Assembly (NCBI GenBank): GCA_038496445.1
Contig: JALMLS010000313.1
Span: 1-64,000, forward strand
DNA from: Trichosphaerium sp. ATCC 40318
Lineage: Eukaryota; Discosea; Flabellinia; Trichosidae
Reading direction: 5' to 3'
DNA: 64,000 bases
Shown: one piece after another, positions 22,860 to 35,477 of the stretch
Numbering within the stretch: position 1 is the first letter of the stretch
Layout of the letters: each line of letters begins with the position of its first letter
Program-made: the position numbers and the translations under genes
Notes under the pieces: generated by a model
The model's input: only the letters and a program-made list of their open reading frames with translations
Databases searched by the model: none
Told to the model about the DNA's origin: nothing

Positions 22860-25070
22860 GTGTATTTATTGCTGTCTCAGTTCTAAAAAAAACTACCCGT
22901 GCTGATTTTAACTAACTCCCTCGTACGTGTAGCAATTTTTAAGTCACATTACGCATTTCAAATAAAGTCGCTCAAATTTCAACCACCTTTCAATCGTTTG
23001 GATATCTACTCTACTTTCGCTATCATGTTACGTGCGGGGGACTGGTACTTTCCTCGTTAGACAAAGCGAAGGTTTGGTCTAAAATCTAGTTTCAAAACAA
23101 CTTGTCGTATGGACAACTTAGTGTGTTGAATAGTTGCCATGAGCCCAGTGTACAATGGTTGAAAACGCGGTAAATCAGCCACCGGAAGCACTTGTGGATG
23201 CAGTTCCATTGTTGGAGAATAGCCTTGTTGCCGTCAAAAACGAACAAAAAGATTGTGGTACATTCTTTATTAGTATAATTTGTTTGTTGTAATCACTGTA
23301 GAAAAGAAGTTGTCGCGGGTAACCAAGATGGTCTGAAACCATTACTTAGCCATTTGGGCGCGTACACACGCGCTTTTTTTACGCACCTATCAAAAAAAAA
23401 TTCGGAATTACTTCGCTCGTACGTGGTTACTATGCAAAACTACCAACATATGATGTAAAAAATGATTGTCAACACTATGTTGTCGTTGCTGATATTTGTG
23501 CCTGCCAATGTGATGGCTTCATTTAGTCGACATAACAGACGGTTTGCAGTGTTAAACAATGTGGGCCTATATAGCTACAATGCTGTTCATACCTTAAATT
23601 CTACGCAATAAACATCACCGTTGTATAAATATGTCCTAGTGGCGTAGATTACGCTAATTGAGTATATTAACCTGCTACCACTGTCTTTCCTGCCGAAAAG
23701 TAAACGTGTGTACCGCGTAATAGTATCAGCGTCATCCAGCGGCATCAGTAAGTCGTTAGGAGGAACTGTGTGGAAGTAATTTTAGCCAGTCGAAAGACTT
23801 GTGTGGACCAGATTGCTAGTATCTTCAATACACTTACACTAAGCTAAAAAATGTTGGTAGAGCTCCTAAATAATGGTAAGGTTCACCTTCATTATCTTGA
23901 CGCTTTTTAAATTAAAATCACGTGATAAACACGTGCGAAATATTTTTCGAAAGGTATTTTGTTTGCAGACTACCTCACTGTAATGCCCCTCATTTCGGAA
24001 TCAGAATGATGTGGTGGTGTGCTATCATTGTTGTGGTGCACTACGTGTAGAAAGTTATGGTACAAGGAAATCTACTGTAGAAGTTGCTCATCCTATGCTT
24101 CAATCTTGTAATACTAAGAAGGCAAAAGCAAATATTAAACTAAAGCAGCGATTGTATTGATCCGCTCACATAGCTCTTTACGCGTAGAATAGGTCACCGC
24201 AACTATACGATCTCAGTGTCGTAAAACGTTCAAGTGATGCTTTTATTGTTTCTCAGCTTTCTCAGCATACAGCTATCTTTTTCATAGCCTTTGGTGCTTT
24301 TAACGCACTCAAAACGAATGGTACGTTGCGTACTCGAACAGGACCAACAGCTGGTGTGTACTAAAATGTCGATAAAAAAGTCGAAAAAAATGTCAAAGTG
24401 ATATTGAACTGTTCGCCACAAAGGGAGACAACTGGGTTATGGCGCTCAGTCGCCGCTAGGCTCTGCCCCCCCAAACCCCCCCTAAAAGGGGGGGCTTTCT
24501 AAATAGTTCCTATGGCATAATATAGATAATTAGTGTGCCGAATTTTCGACTTTTTTTTGACAAAGTTCTACATAATTGGGTTTCCCCAACAGCTATCGCA
24601 TTGTGGACGCAAAATGTAGACGTTTAATTGTTCAACATGCTCGTACACTTGCCTTCAACTGAAGACAGTTGAGCTTTCCTTTGAATATTGCTGGTAGTTG
24701 GCCAAAATACAAACCTCAGGTACAATCACTAAAAGGTATGGCGTTGCACGAATTCATCTACAATAATTACTTCAGTGGCTAACGTAGATTCAAGCCGGTG
24801 GGCACAAAAAACACATAATTTTACGCGTATAGAACACGATTTTGGCTCAATTAGTTTTACAATGTTTGACGTTTCTTAACGCGCTACCTATTTGGGGTAA
24901 TATATTTTACTCAGCCTTTCGTAGCGTATAGCGCGTATTCGTGACAGTGTCACTGGTGTACGTCTGCGTTCTCGTTTGACCTGTTGAGACTAAAAATAAA
25001 AACCAAAGTTCATAATTCTTCAGTGCCTCAACCGTTACCTCAAAAGCAGTTGATAATATTATTTTAATCC
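22860..25070. other. Largely unresolved interval; one possible small gene near 23160-23530
   Basis: From 23155 an ATG opens MVENAVNQPPEALVDAVP and LLENSLVAVKNEQKDC up to a possible donor; from about 23290 a frame with AGNQDGLKPLLSHLGAY runs to a stop at about 23527, but I could not make the phases agree, so no CDS is claimed. 24230-24420 has only a weak short frame. A C/G-run palindrome sits at about 24464-24494. The last part is the 5' flank of the family gene at 25076. Confidence 0.4.
24464..24494. repeat. C-run/G-run inverted repeat
   Basis: The run ccccccctaaaaggggggg forms a perfect 7-bp G:C stem around a taaaa loop, preceded by another run of seven C. It is strikingly GC-rich against the AT-rich surroundings. 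Could be a transcription terminator-like hairpin, a mobile-element end or a G-run structure; nothing else supports a choice. Confidence 0.6.
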
Positions 25071-25075
25071 CAAGC

Positions 25076-25680
25076 ATGTCTGAACAATCTACTAGTCCAT
25101 CTAGATCTTATAAGTACGCTTGCGAGCGCACCGTTTGTTTTTTTGTTTTTTAATGAATTTGTCTTAGCTATGCTCATATTAAAAGGGAGTGGTATCACCA
25201 CCCTGACCCTTCGTTCTTCAGGGTCAAGCTAACTGAGGCCGATATTGAGTGCGTCGAGGTTTCTTTTCCTTGACATTAACTTAAACCCACTGTAGAAGGA
25301 TAAGAAGGATAGAGATAAAGCCTCAACGAATTTTCGTACGTTTGGCACTCAATTTATTTCAACCGCTGAACTTTTTTTAGCACCAAGAATCAGAAGATGC
25401 AAAAAATGCCTCCAAGAGGTTGCTGGAGGCCATTAACCTCACCAGCAGTAAGCTGGCCAAAAAAATGGTTTGCGAACCATTAAAGTTTAGATCACTTTCA
25501 CACTGCCTTGACTGCTTAGAGGCGCAAGGGTGTGTACTAGCCAGGCGCCTGGACAAGATTATTTGTCCTGTCGCTTTTATGGCTGTCGTGGCGGGTGAAC
25601 GCGTGTATGGTACTCTGATAGTTTGCAGAGACGCACAAACAATTATAAGTGCTCTTGCTGAGGCGTGTAACGCAGAATAA
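25076..25680 (+). CDS. Diverged ELNQK-family member, four exons
   Basis: Exon 1 from ATG 25076 (MSEQSTSPSRSY) ends at GTACGC. Exon 2 (IKREWYHHPDPSF, VKLTEADIE) ends at GTGCGTC. Exon 3 (RIRRIEIKPQRIF) ends at GTACGTT. Exon 4 (from about 25381) holds KRLLEAINLTSSKLAKKM, FRSLSHCLDCLEAQGCV, LARRLDKII and a unique end with ICPVAFMAVVAGERVYG. Exon number, phases (2, 2, 0) and donor types equal those of the 7.7, 19.1 and 51.3 kb genes although residues are mostly changed; the (L/K)E(A/E)xIE ending of exon 2 and the RPxP/KPxR in exon 3 still align. A related fragment is at 58.48-58.65 kb. Function unknown. Confidence 0.7.
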
Positions 25681-25989
25681 AATGTAGTTGTTGTTTGTTT
25701 CAAAAATAAAATTGCAGCCTATTCACTCAACAAACAACACGATTGGTCTATCTTCCATTCGTTACCATTAACCCGTGCACTATGTCGTAGGTATTTGAAC
25801 TTTGACATTACCGTCAAAAAATAGATTTAACCGACAAGCAACCCATAACAGTTTTGAGTTGAAATTACGCACGTGATGTGTCAGAGAGCGTTTAATAGTT
25901 TTCAGTCCTTCAAAATTACTTTACGCGTAGTGGCACAAGTTGTTGCTCAGACTTAATTCTTAGGCCTTCCTTAAGAGTACTACGTTGCG

Positions 25990-27193
25990 ATGTCAGCGCT
26001 ACCACTACATATGGATTTTAACAGTGGGCTTGGCTCCTCTGATAATCCTGTATGGCGTCGCACATGGAATTATCTACGTCGTGTATTATATTACCCCCAA
26101 ATGGATCTGGAGTACACATTATGGCAAATGATCTACCTTTGCATCTCCCCTAAACAAGTGTACGCTTTTTCATCTAAACGGCCTTATTTAATGGTTTTTA
26201 GGTACAAAACTACAAAATACCATAAACGTAAGCGCTTTTAGAAGGTTTTTGCGTACTCATGCTGGTAGAAACAAAAAATCAATGGGCCAGAGACGACCCA
26301 GGCTTTATATGTGTGCAAGTGTATTTTTTAATCGTTTCTACGATAGCTTGGTGTATAATGATGCGTGCGTTTGCTTGACGTTGCCTGGACTGGCTCTAAA
26401 CGAACGTAGGCGTATCATTTATGCGCGGATTGTTCATAACGCTCAGTGTTGTGTTTGGTGATTATTTACTCTTCGGCGCTATTATTGCCACCATTGGATG
26501 GTACGAGAGCGTACTGAAATGTAACTGTCAAGCTTGTCATTTCTTTTTGTTGTTTTTTGCCAGCACAAGCAAACACCTCTTACAAAAATCCTGATTTTAA
26601 TATCATGAGTTATTAAATTGTGTAGGTTTATTGCAAACAAATACATGCGTGTATCAGGTTTACATTCAGTGGAGCAGGTAAATTTTCAGTTTATGAAATT
26701 TCACAACAGTTCTACTGCGTTGCATGAACCGTATCAAGTTAATTTATACGAATCATGTACCTATAATATTCTTACTAACATACACATACTAGGATGTGGA
26801 ATGGCTCTATGCTTTTGATGTTCACTGTAATGCTTTCTTTCCACTTTTTCTAATATGTCACGTGGTTCAATTTTTTCTCATTTACTTCTTGCTTGGCAAT
26901 GGCATATTTGTTACCTTCTTATCGGATACACTATATCTTGCAGCGTTTAGTTGTTATTTTTACATTACATTCAGTGGATACACAGGTGCGTGATTCGCTG
27001 TTTTGGTTGCCAACAAATTTATACATGGTTTTTATTTTGGTTTACTTGTCATTAACCCGTAATAGTACTGCCCTTTTTGCACAAGACTGAATGGTTCTTA
27101 TATCCTATTGGATTTATGTTCTTATTCTATATCACAGCAATGATATTTGGGCTGAACTTTACTGTGATTTCAATGAACTTGTATTTTGCTTAG
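25990..27193 (+). CDS. UNC50: UNC50 family Golgi membrane protein
   Basis: Multi-pass Golgi membrane protein linked to trafficking of receptors and to Arf-GEF recruitment. Start ATG 25990. Family blocks in order: WRRTWNYLRRVLYYPQMDLEY and TLWQMIYLCISPKQVY (exon 1), YKTTKYHK then KNQWARDDPGF (26200-26310), FIANKYMRV (26625), VEW/LYAFDVHCNAFFPLFL (26795-26850), then hydrophobic segments VVQFFLIYFLLGNG, LYLAAFSCYFYITFSGY, and LPFLHKTEWFLYPIGF. Ends at LYFA, stop 27191-27193. About 250 residues, five or so membrane segments, several short introns. Confidence 0.92.
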
Positions 27194-27519
27194 ATTTGAT
27201 TTGAAAAAAAAACCTCAACAGCTCTTGACATGCTTGTAAAAATTTCATACAGAGTGTTGTGTCTTGCTTGTAAATAATACTATTGCATGCCTGTGCGTTA
27301 TCGTTTTTTTTTCTGTACATTCAATGACTAAAGCGGTGTTGTCACACAGAAAAGCAAACCTAACTATTACAGTTACAGTTGTGCTGCACTTTTTTGGCTG
27401 TTTACCAACCGCTCGCTGACAGTCGAGTTGGTAGTTTCTACTTATCCTTCTTTACAGACGATATTTGACTTTTGGTTTAACGCTTAAACCTCAAAAAACG
27501 TTGGTGTGTCAAACGCAAA

Positions 27520-30500
27520 ATGTCGGCAGATCCGGCCGCTAGCCAGCCAACAGTGTTTATTGTTAGTCTTCGCTTGGATGACGGAGATGCTGCAGGTGTA
27601 AGCATACTAGGTGCGAAAAAAGAAAACAACAGATTGTTATGCTCTTTCTATGCGTTGTTGTTATCTCTTTAACATATAAAACTAGGACCGGCAGATGACT
27701 GGGCCAAAGGCGTTAAAATGACAAAGGTTGATGGTGTCAAATGGCACGCTTCGTGTACCTTGGAGGTAACATGCCACCTTATTTAGTCGTGTTTCTCATG
27801 TGATGTCATTTTTTAGAGTACTTTTAACTACAAATACAAGATATACCGCCCAGGAGATTTAACCGGCGTTGTAGAGGTAATTTTAAGAGTTGAAAATGAA
27901 CTTGGAAAAGTCTGCTTCCTGAAAAAACAAACAGAAAAAATCTCATTTCTTTATTGTGTTTACATAACGGCAGTGTTAGTGGTCAATCCAAATTTACTGT
28001 TTTTTGTACGAAATAGACTCAACGTATCCAATCAATCAAAATTCACTCGTTTTTGAAACGAATCTTGCCACTTTTTGTTACGACTCAACTAAATATATTA
28101 TACATGTTAGGTATGTCCTGTACGTCGTTGTGATACATTGGGAAAGACGTATATAGATCAATGGGATTATCCGTCTCTCACAAAGGTTCAAGTGCGTTTA
28201 AACCTTAAAAATATTTGGCATATTTGTGATTAATGTTTCTAGGATGAACCGCCGCCTGAAATAGCTTCTAAGGTATCTAGTGATGACTTTAAAACAAAAG
28301 CAGGAGATTTTGATGATTCCAAAGGATTTGTAGATATTCCTTCTATTGGTAACCACGTGACACCAACAGTCATTTTTTTAATTTAAAACTAACATTAACA
28401 AAAGATATTGGAAATTTTTCGTCAAGTGAAGGTGCGACACATTGATTATTCACCGTTAACGTTGATTTCTTTGTAATCATATATAAAATAGAGAGCGAAG
28501 AACCACCTATAACAGGATTGAATGACGAAGACGCAAAAGTGTTAGAGGAATTCCAAAATCCAGAAACAATTTTCGATGATGATCCCGGTAGTTTAAGGGG
28601 TCCTATGAGCCAAGACAAAGTAGATGTTAGTAACACTGGTAGTAAACCCGGTGAAAATCAAGAGGAGCTTGTTGTCGATCCTAATTACGAGCCGTATGGT
28701 ACACTACACTCAGAAAACGAAAATTCTTTTTCTCAGATATAAATATCTGCACCACATCTAATATTTTTTGTTATGAAAGGTTCTTCATACGAAGATGTTG
28801 AATTGAGGAAAGATACAGATGCAAAACTTGATCCAAAGCCCAAGAAGGTATGTTGCAAGTTTGGGTTTTGTTTTTTCTCACTTTGTTAATCTCCCTCTCT
28901 TAGAATACCTCAAACATAATTATTAATATACTTGACACCCATGTTGCAAGTGATACACTTCGTTCGTGGGTTGTTTACACTGTACAGTCTACGGTATGTT
29001 GAAACTTGGTGCTTGTTTCGAGTTGTGATTTTTTTGAAATTAGTTTATTTCTCCTTCGGAACGTGTTCATGTTGAGCGTCGCTACAGTGACTTTCTATGG
29101 CTTCGCGATAGATTGGCTGGAAAGTACAAATACTACATTATGCCTCCACTACCACGAAAGGTTCCAGTATCAACAAGTACGTCAAAGTTACAGGAAAAAA
29201 GATACAGTATTTCACGTTAATGAAATTAAAGACCACTTCACGCTCGTATTCAGGCAATATAGAAAGAAGCTGTTACAAATATTTCTCCAACGCATAGCGA
29301 ATCATAGGGCTTTATCAAAATCAAAAGACTTTAAACGGTTCTTGCGTGAGCAGGTACGAAAACATCAACAGAGTATTGCAGAATTGACGAAAGAAATTGG
29401 GGTTTTTGGTGGAAATTCTCTCGGTGTTTCTTTGGGTGCTGATTGCTTCCTAATTAGGACTATCAAAAAAACTTAAAGAAGGGTACATGGAAAGAATGGG
29501 GTCAAAAAAGCACATCAATATTTATGGCTAAGAGTAAGGAAGTGGCAAGTAGGCTTCCAAATATTCACAAAGAAGTTGCTGTAACAACTGGTACTAAACC
29601 AGTAGAAGATGTACGACTATTGAACGATATCCCTATCAATGAGTCTTAGTGTTATATCTCTTACTTAAACATAGGAAGACCCTTGGTTTCAAGCTGTAAG
29701 AGAACTTACTGAAGGCGCTGCTGTTTCGTTTCGAAAAGTGCGAATAGTTTTGGTTTAAGGAATATTTTGAGATAACTTACTGATTGTATTCCTTGTAGTT
29801 GTTAGCTGCGTCCCAGATGTTATCTGCAAAAGAAAGAGGTAAGACGAAAGCTGCATATTCGTAGCAAAAGAACAACTTACTAAGAAAAGAAATTTGTTGT
29901 TGATGAAATTAACTCGGTTTTTCAAATAGGGTTCAATAAAATATTATCTGCTTTGTCTCAAGTAAGCGCAGACTTTTCATCTGTTGAAGTTATGGGTAAT
30001 AGCAATTCCACATTGTATAAGCCACTAGTCAAGCTATCTGAAGTAGCAGTAAGACTTAAATTCATACGTTACTTCTAACTTTTTCAAGGGAAGATTGAGC
30101 GAGTTAGAAACAAAATTAGCAGAATCTGAACCTCAAAAATTTGGAGAAACCGTTGAGGATTTTCTAGGTTACTCCATGGTTGTCAAGGTTTGTACCAAGC
30201 GTATAAATGTATTTCCCTTATTTATTCATAATTTATTAATAGGCTGCACTACATAAGCGATATGTAATGATGCTTCAATTGCAAGAACAACAAAAAGTTA
30301 GAGGAAAAAGAAAAGGAACATTGATTGAAACAAAACTAGACCAAGAGCGCGTTCTTAATTCAGCTGAAGGATTCTTCGAGGTTAGTACTTTACATTACAC
30401 CATTGTTACAGAACTAGCTATTTAATCATCTGCATTTAGGCTGAGTTTAGTCATTATTCAACGAAACAAAAGTTTGATAGGATAGCTCAAAGAAATAAGC

Positions 30501-30652
30501 AGTGTATGCAACAATACATTGACTATAAGCACGAAGACTTTATTACGGCCATGGTGGATATGGCTGATCTTCATATACTTTGCTCAGAACAACGAATGCT
30601 TGCATGGAAGGAACTAGAAGAATCTTTAAACGCAAATCCACCACCATACTAG
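27520..30652 (+). CDS. PX-BAR sorting nexin with an N-terminal CBM20-like domain
   Basis: Retromer-type membrane coat protein (SNX1/Vps5 class). ATG 27520. Residues about 8-100 look like a CBM20/CBM48-type beta sandwich (GPADDWAKGVKMTKVDG, KWHASCTLESTFNYKYKIY). An acidic linker follows (28240-28740). PX domain 28900-29350: IINILDTHVASDTLRSW, VERRYSDFLWLRDRLAG, YYIMPPLPRK, ALSKSKDFKRFLREQ; RRYSDF is the phosphoinositide-binding signature. BAR-type helices 29520-30650: VSFRKLLAASQML, FGETVEDFLGY, AEFSHYSTKQKFDRI; ends ANPPPY. About 700 residues in more than a dozen exons. PX and BAR calls are firm; the sandwich call is moderate. Confidence 0.85.
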
Positions 30653-30843
30653 TTAGAAAATAAAACACGAAAATCCTACCAAGTCGCTCACCCATAGCCT
30701 AAACTATGAATTTTGTTGTTGCAATATGGATTAAATGCTTGTTTTAGAGTCCACACGGCGTTTTTGATGCGATAAAAACTCAGTTGTGGTAAATACATTT
30801 CAACTTCGTCAATTGATAGCATAATTTTCTTTATTGTATGAAA

Positions 30844-31598
30844 CTACTGACCTGGGAAGTCGCAACATGGTATGCCGCAAATGTAAAGGGTTTGCATAGG
30901 TGCTGGTCTCCTTTTTCTTTTTCTTCTCCTTGTCTTCTTTTTTGCCTCTTCAGTTCCGTCTTTTTTATCATTTTTTTTTTCCTCTGACTTTTCGTCTTTG
31001 TCAACATCCATAGCATCATCTTTTGTCTCTTTCTCGTTCTGTTCTTCCTCTTCCTTAGCCTTCTCCGCTGCTTCCGTTAACTCTTTCTCATGCGCTGTAT
31101 CGTAGCGCTCGGCAATGAAGCCATCAAGTTCCTTGAGACACTCGTTGACATCTACTCTTAGAGCATTATATTCCGCGATATCATTTTCTTTGTAGTATTC
31201 CTCAAGTGCTTCATCAAGATTCTTTCGAAATATTTGCAATGCAATAACGAATATCTCTTCAGATAGAACTCCCTTATGTTCTTTTGCGATATCTACGATC
31301 GTATCATAATGAGTACATAACTGATTAAGTGATCCAGTGAACACAGGGCTTAGAAACTAAGTGCGTTTAGTTTTTTTCAAATTTCGATATGATTGATGGG
31401 TAAGTCAAAGTTTCGTTAATCGAGTGAAATTCGATCTCGTTCAAAAAAATATAACTTGTCAACTCGTGAGTTTAATGTATTGTATTTGAGTACATAGTTT
31501 ACCTTGTCATCTCCTATGATTGGTTGGTTTATAAAATACTTTTCAATTTCACCCATTCTATCAATTATCGAATCACGCGTTGGTATTTCGTCCTCCAT
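30844..31598 (-). CDS. Small charged helical protein, unassigned
   Basis: ATG 31598 (MEDEIPTRDSIIDRMGEIE). Intron after IIGDDK. Second exon: FTGSLNQLCTHYDTIVDIAKE, EEIFVIALQIFRKNLDEAL, VDVNECLKELDGFIAERY, then an acidic run (KEEEEQNEKETKDDAMDVDKDE) and a basic run (KKKTRRRKRKRR), ending near 30844; a final splice at CCCAG/GTCAG is possible. About 185-195 residues. Acidic-then-basic tails are common in nuclear or nucleolar proteins. No family recognised. Confidence 0.6.
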
Positions 31599-31795
31599 AC
31601 TTGTGGAAATATGTATAGTTCAATCAGTGTCTTGTTGTGCTGCGTTGATGATAGGTACGAAAAAAAAATGAGCAGTTGATTGAAAACCAAAAATGAAGGT
31701 CACGAGTTAAGTGGCAGTATTTAGGAATTGAACCCGCACGATATGCAATTTCGCCTAACAGATAGCGTCAACCACGACAAGGTGAACCACCAATA

Positions 31796-34793
31796 ATGGC
31801 CTTCAAGCGAACCTTGTCCTACAAATTGACCCACGCCGCTAACGTAAGTAGTCTGTTTTCGAATTATTTTCAAAGAAAACTTTTCTTGACTATGCTATTG
31901 TGTCACAATAAGACTAGACGTTACTTGGTACCAAGCTACGTGCACTGATATCATACAAATCCTGTGGTTAAGCGACGTTGCCGGTATTTTTGTTTTTACA
32001 ACGACTGTTTTTGACATTTATTGTTTCCGCCCAGCATTGTTGCTTCCTTTAGCCTATACTCGTACTACCAATAAACCACATTACATTACCCTACGTGTCA
32101 TGTGGGGTGTAACGCAGGTATGCATTTAAACCGTTTTATTCGCGTTGTAACAATCTCAGGCGCTTGGCGATTTGACTGGAACATCGAAACAACCTTCGAG
32201 ACGAGTAGAATTGACAAAACCTCTCAAAGATGTTCAAAACAAGATTTTACGCGTTGCCGAAGGCTCAGTTCTTGTGTGGGACGCTCAAATATCGTTTGAA
32301 GACATAGACGATCCTAGGTTGGCAACGTTACCAATAATCGCGTCTTTATAACCCCTAGACTGTGGAATGGTAAATTAGATTTTGTGCCATTACAGCCAAA
32401 CCGCATTTCAGACGCTCTCGCTTTTATAAGCCGAACAAAGCACCAAAACATCGTCTTTTATATCCGTACGGAGTGTCAAGTGTCATACGTATACTTAACG
32501 GCTGGAAAGAGGTGGCTTGTGGCGTGTGGGCTAGCTGTGTCAGCCAAATTTTGTCGTTGAGAGATTGGGATACTATTACCACTTTTGTTGGTATTCCACC
32601 AACGTTACCTTGGCCTGGTCCAACACCTGCGAGTACGTACATACAATAAAGAATTAGCTATCACGTTAGGGTAACTGCTAAATCGTAATAGCTATAATGC
32701 CTTTGTATGACTTCAAGGATCCAGATGTAATGCTTTTCAATTATTGGCAACCTGATTGCATTCCACCAATTATAATAGCTCATGACCTAGCGTCAGCATT
32801 GAATCCTCTAGGAAAGTAAGTACCACTTCCGTGTCCTCCAGTCTAATTGAAGTAGAATTGAACCGACCAACGTACCACAACCACTAGTGGTATGTTTGAC
32901 TTGTCAACCTGTAAAAAAGTATTCACTTTTGTCACTTAGAAATACACAAAACGAGCATCAACTGGTTTATTGAAACTATTTGCATCTCTTGGTATAGCCG
33001 TAGACTGCTTCGCTCTTGGGCCAGCAGCAAAGGTGTTTGGATATTCGTTAAGAGAACGACTTGCTTTTGAACCACCAGCAAGCACAGCAAACAGAGTTTC
33101 CTTTGTCATCATTGATCGAGTACTTAAACCTGATATCAGCAACATCTAATAGTGTACACAGGGAATAGATTTGGTGGCACCTATTGAATCTGCTACATTG
33201 CTGGACAAAGTGCAAATGATGGCCAATGTACACGTCAAACTTAAGGACTTTCGCACTAAAACATTTTGTTAGGGCGAAAAGGCACCCACGTGGCTTCACA
33301 TGAATAAACATGTAGAAAAAGACTATAAACTTGATGAGTCTGTTCCTACACCGTCTGTGTATATACAAAATCTATTAGAGGGTGTGAATACTGATGATGT
33401 ATTGGCAAAGCTCTCAAAGAGACTCGAACTCAAAAAACAAGCAAAGGTAATAAGTAATTGTTAAATTGTCTTTACATCGTTTAGTTGCAGGAATCTCCAC
33501 TAGCAAGGCTCTCACAAGCGCTTGAAATACTCTCGGAAAGTAATGGGACTGCGTATCAAGATGTAGATGCTGTTTCGTGGGCTACACTCGCAGCTTGGGC
33601 TGCTTATAAAGAAGGTACAAAATGCCACAAATGCGAAGTGCCGTTAATCTTTGTTTGTTAGACACAATGCCATTTTTAAAGCGCAGACGGAATGTCATTG
33701 ATGCAGTGATGCGTTATGATACAAAAGAGAATGCTATTCAACGCCTTATTACAGCCCTGAAACAAAATGGTACCAAAGGTTTTTTTTGGTTTCGTAGTTT
33801 TAAACTGATAAAGCTTCTACGTACTCCAAGTTATTTAATTATGTATAGCACCAATGGGGACTACAGATATTCTTTTGTGTAGTATTCTTGCATTTTCTTT
33901 ACATGGAGCTAAAGACATTTCTTGGGATGAGCAAAGAGATCTTAAGGTTTTTTTGGTGGAAGGCTTAATTTCTAAAGACCAGAGTGATGCTGTACGAGTA
34001 TTTCCTATTTTTCAATAACTCATGTCTTGTAGGATAAATGGTTACTTGGAGAAGCACTAGCAAAAGACTTAAAAGCATCCTGGGATAACAAGGGAGAAAC
34101 AGAAGTACTTACTTACGTTCTACTATTAAGTTCACTCACCGTTATTAAGGAAAACCACGTGGCTCAACAAATACGTCTTGTAGTTGAGGATAAAGTTGAC
34201 GACGTATTATCAAAGCTTATGGCTGTAAAAGACGCTCGTAAAGACTTGAGACAATACAAGTATGTGACAATAGATAGTTGAAAGAGGCTTATGTTTCTTT
34301 AGAAACATACACCCAGGAAAATACGAAAGTGTCATTTCTCAGTTCATATATGATTTACTTGACCCTCGCAAACCTGAGCTACTTGGAGTAAAGCCTATAG
34401 CTTCAGTGTCTATAAGTGGATTGCTTAATAGAGGGTTTAGTAGCTTAGGTCTAAAGAACAGAGATAGACCAACAGACAACAAAGTTGTATCCTTTTTTCG
34501 GTTTGTTTATAGATACTGATGTTAACACTATGTGCAGCAAGAACGGCCTTCTTTCTATTTATCTATCCTTAACAGATCAGATAATTCTTCATTTTATTGG
34601 TGGCATATCTTGGAGAGAAATTTACGATATAAGAAAGGCAGCAAAAGATAAAGAAGAACACCAGGCACGTTTTTGATGTTTTCTTCTAATTTTCTTGTTT
34701 ACTTCTACAAAAATAACTTTACCACAGATAATAATAATGGCAGATATAATCAATAAACCTAAGCAAGTGCTACAATCCCTTTTTTGCAAGTAA
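31796..34793 (+). CDS. Sec1-family protein, SCFD2-like
   Basis: Divergent Sec1/Munc18 relative, probably a tethering or SNARE-handling factor. ATG 31796 (MAFKRTLSYKLTHAAN). Exons in order: LTKPLKDVQNKILRV, LVWDAQISFEDIDD; RLLYPYGVSSVIRILNGW; NYWQPDCIPPIIIAHDLAS; FGYSLRERLAFEPP and VSFVIIDRVL (the FVxDRTLD-like Sec1 signature, 33100); LLDKVQMMANVHVKL; APTWLHMNKHVEKDY; VSWATLAAWAAY; ISWDEQRDLKVFLVEGL; SVISQFIYDLLDPRKPEL; ILHFIGGISWREIYDIRKA and QVLQSLFCK at the end, matching the GG(V/I)(T/S)..E(I/V) end of SCFD2. About 750 residues. The middle exon joins at 32300-32400 are uncertain. Confidence 0.72.
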
Positions 34794-34799
34794 AGTATA

Positions 34800-35470
34800 A
34801 TAATAAGAAATTTATCAGTAAAAACTGACGATTCTTACTAATACATACTTACTTTCTATACTGGGAACTCACGTACTAATCTGCTTCCTACTATTCTCCA
34901 TGTACATTATACTCCATCAAATGTAGTGTACTGGCTATCTGTAACAAGTGTATATCAGAATATCAAGTAAAGTCTAAAAGCGAAATCAAAACTTTATTTG
35001 GGCAGATTTATTGAGCTTTTAAGTAGAATTTCCCATATTTTTCCATTCGAGAATCGTACACGATTGTCTTGTCATTTTTCCTCACAAGTGTCACTACGTA
35101 ATGGTACGATTTTAATTTGTATATAGTACTAAAGCCACGCATAGAAGCAATAGAGCACTTGTATACGATATGCATGTTGTAACGCTCTGAATCACTAAAA
35201 AATATGCATTCTTTTCACCTTTTTTTGGAAGTTAAGTGAGGCTACGAATTCATTGTTTTGCAGTGCAATAGAGAAAGCCGCCAAAGGTAAGTGCTCTAGC
35301 TTATAAAGAAAGTCACAAGCGCTAGAATGCCATGTATCAGCACACCAACTTTTATCGTAAGTGCCGTTGGTCGTAAATTGTTGGGTTTTATTGTGATTAT
35401 ATAGAAACAGTAACTCTTATTACAAAGGGTTTCGATTGCAGAAGGATTAAAAATTGTATTGGCTCAAAAG
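34800..35470. other. Intergenic between convergent genes
   Basis: No gene seen. The genes on either side converge here (plus-strand stop 34793, minus-strand stop 35478), so it holds both 3' flanks. AT-rich. Confidence 0.45.
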
Positions 35471-35477
35471 CACAAAA

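Noticed and set aside
24440..24510. Helitron 3' end (hairpin followed by CTAA)
   Set aside because: The base after CTAA is A rather than T, and no matching 5' end or helicase was found.
31700..31790. GGTTCAATTCC-like T loop on the minus strand, suggesting a tRNA
   Set aside because: The T-stem and acceptor stem do not pair; it is the 5' flank of the SCFD2-like gene.
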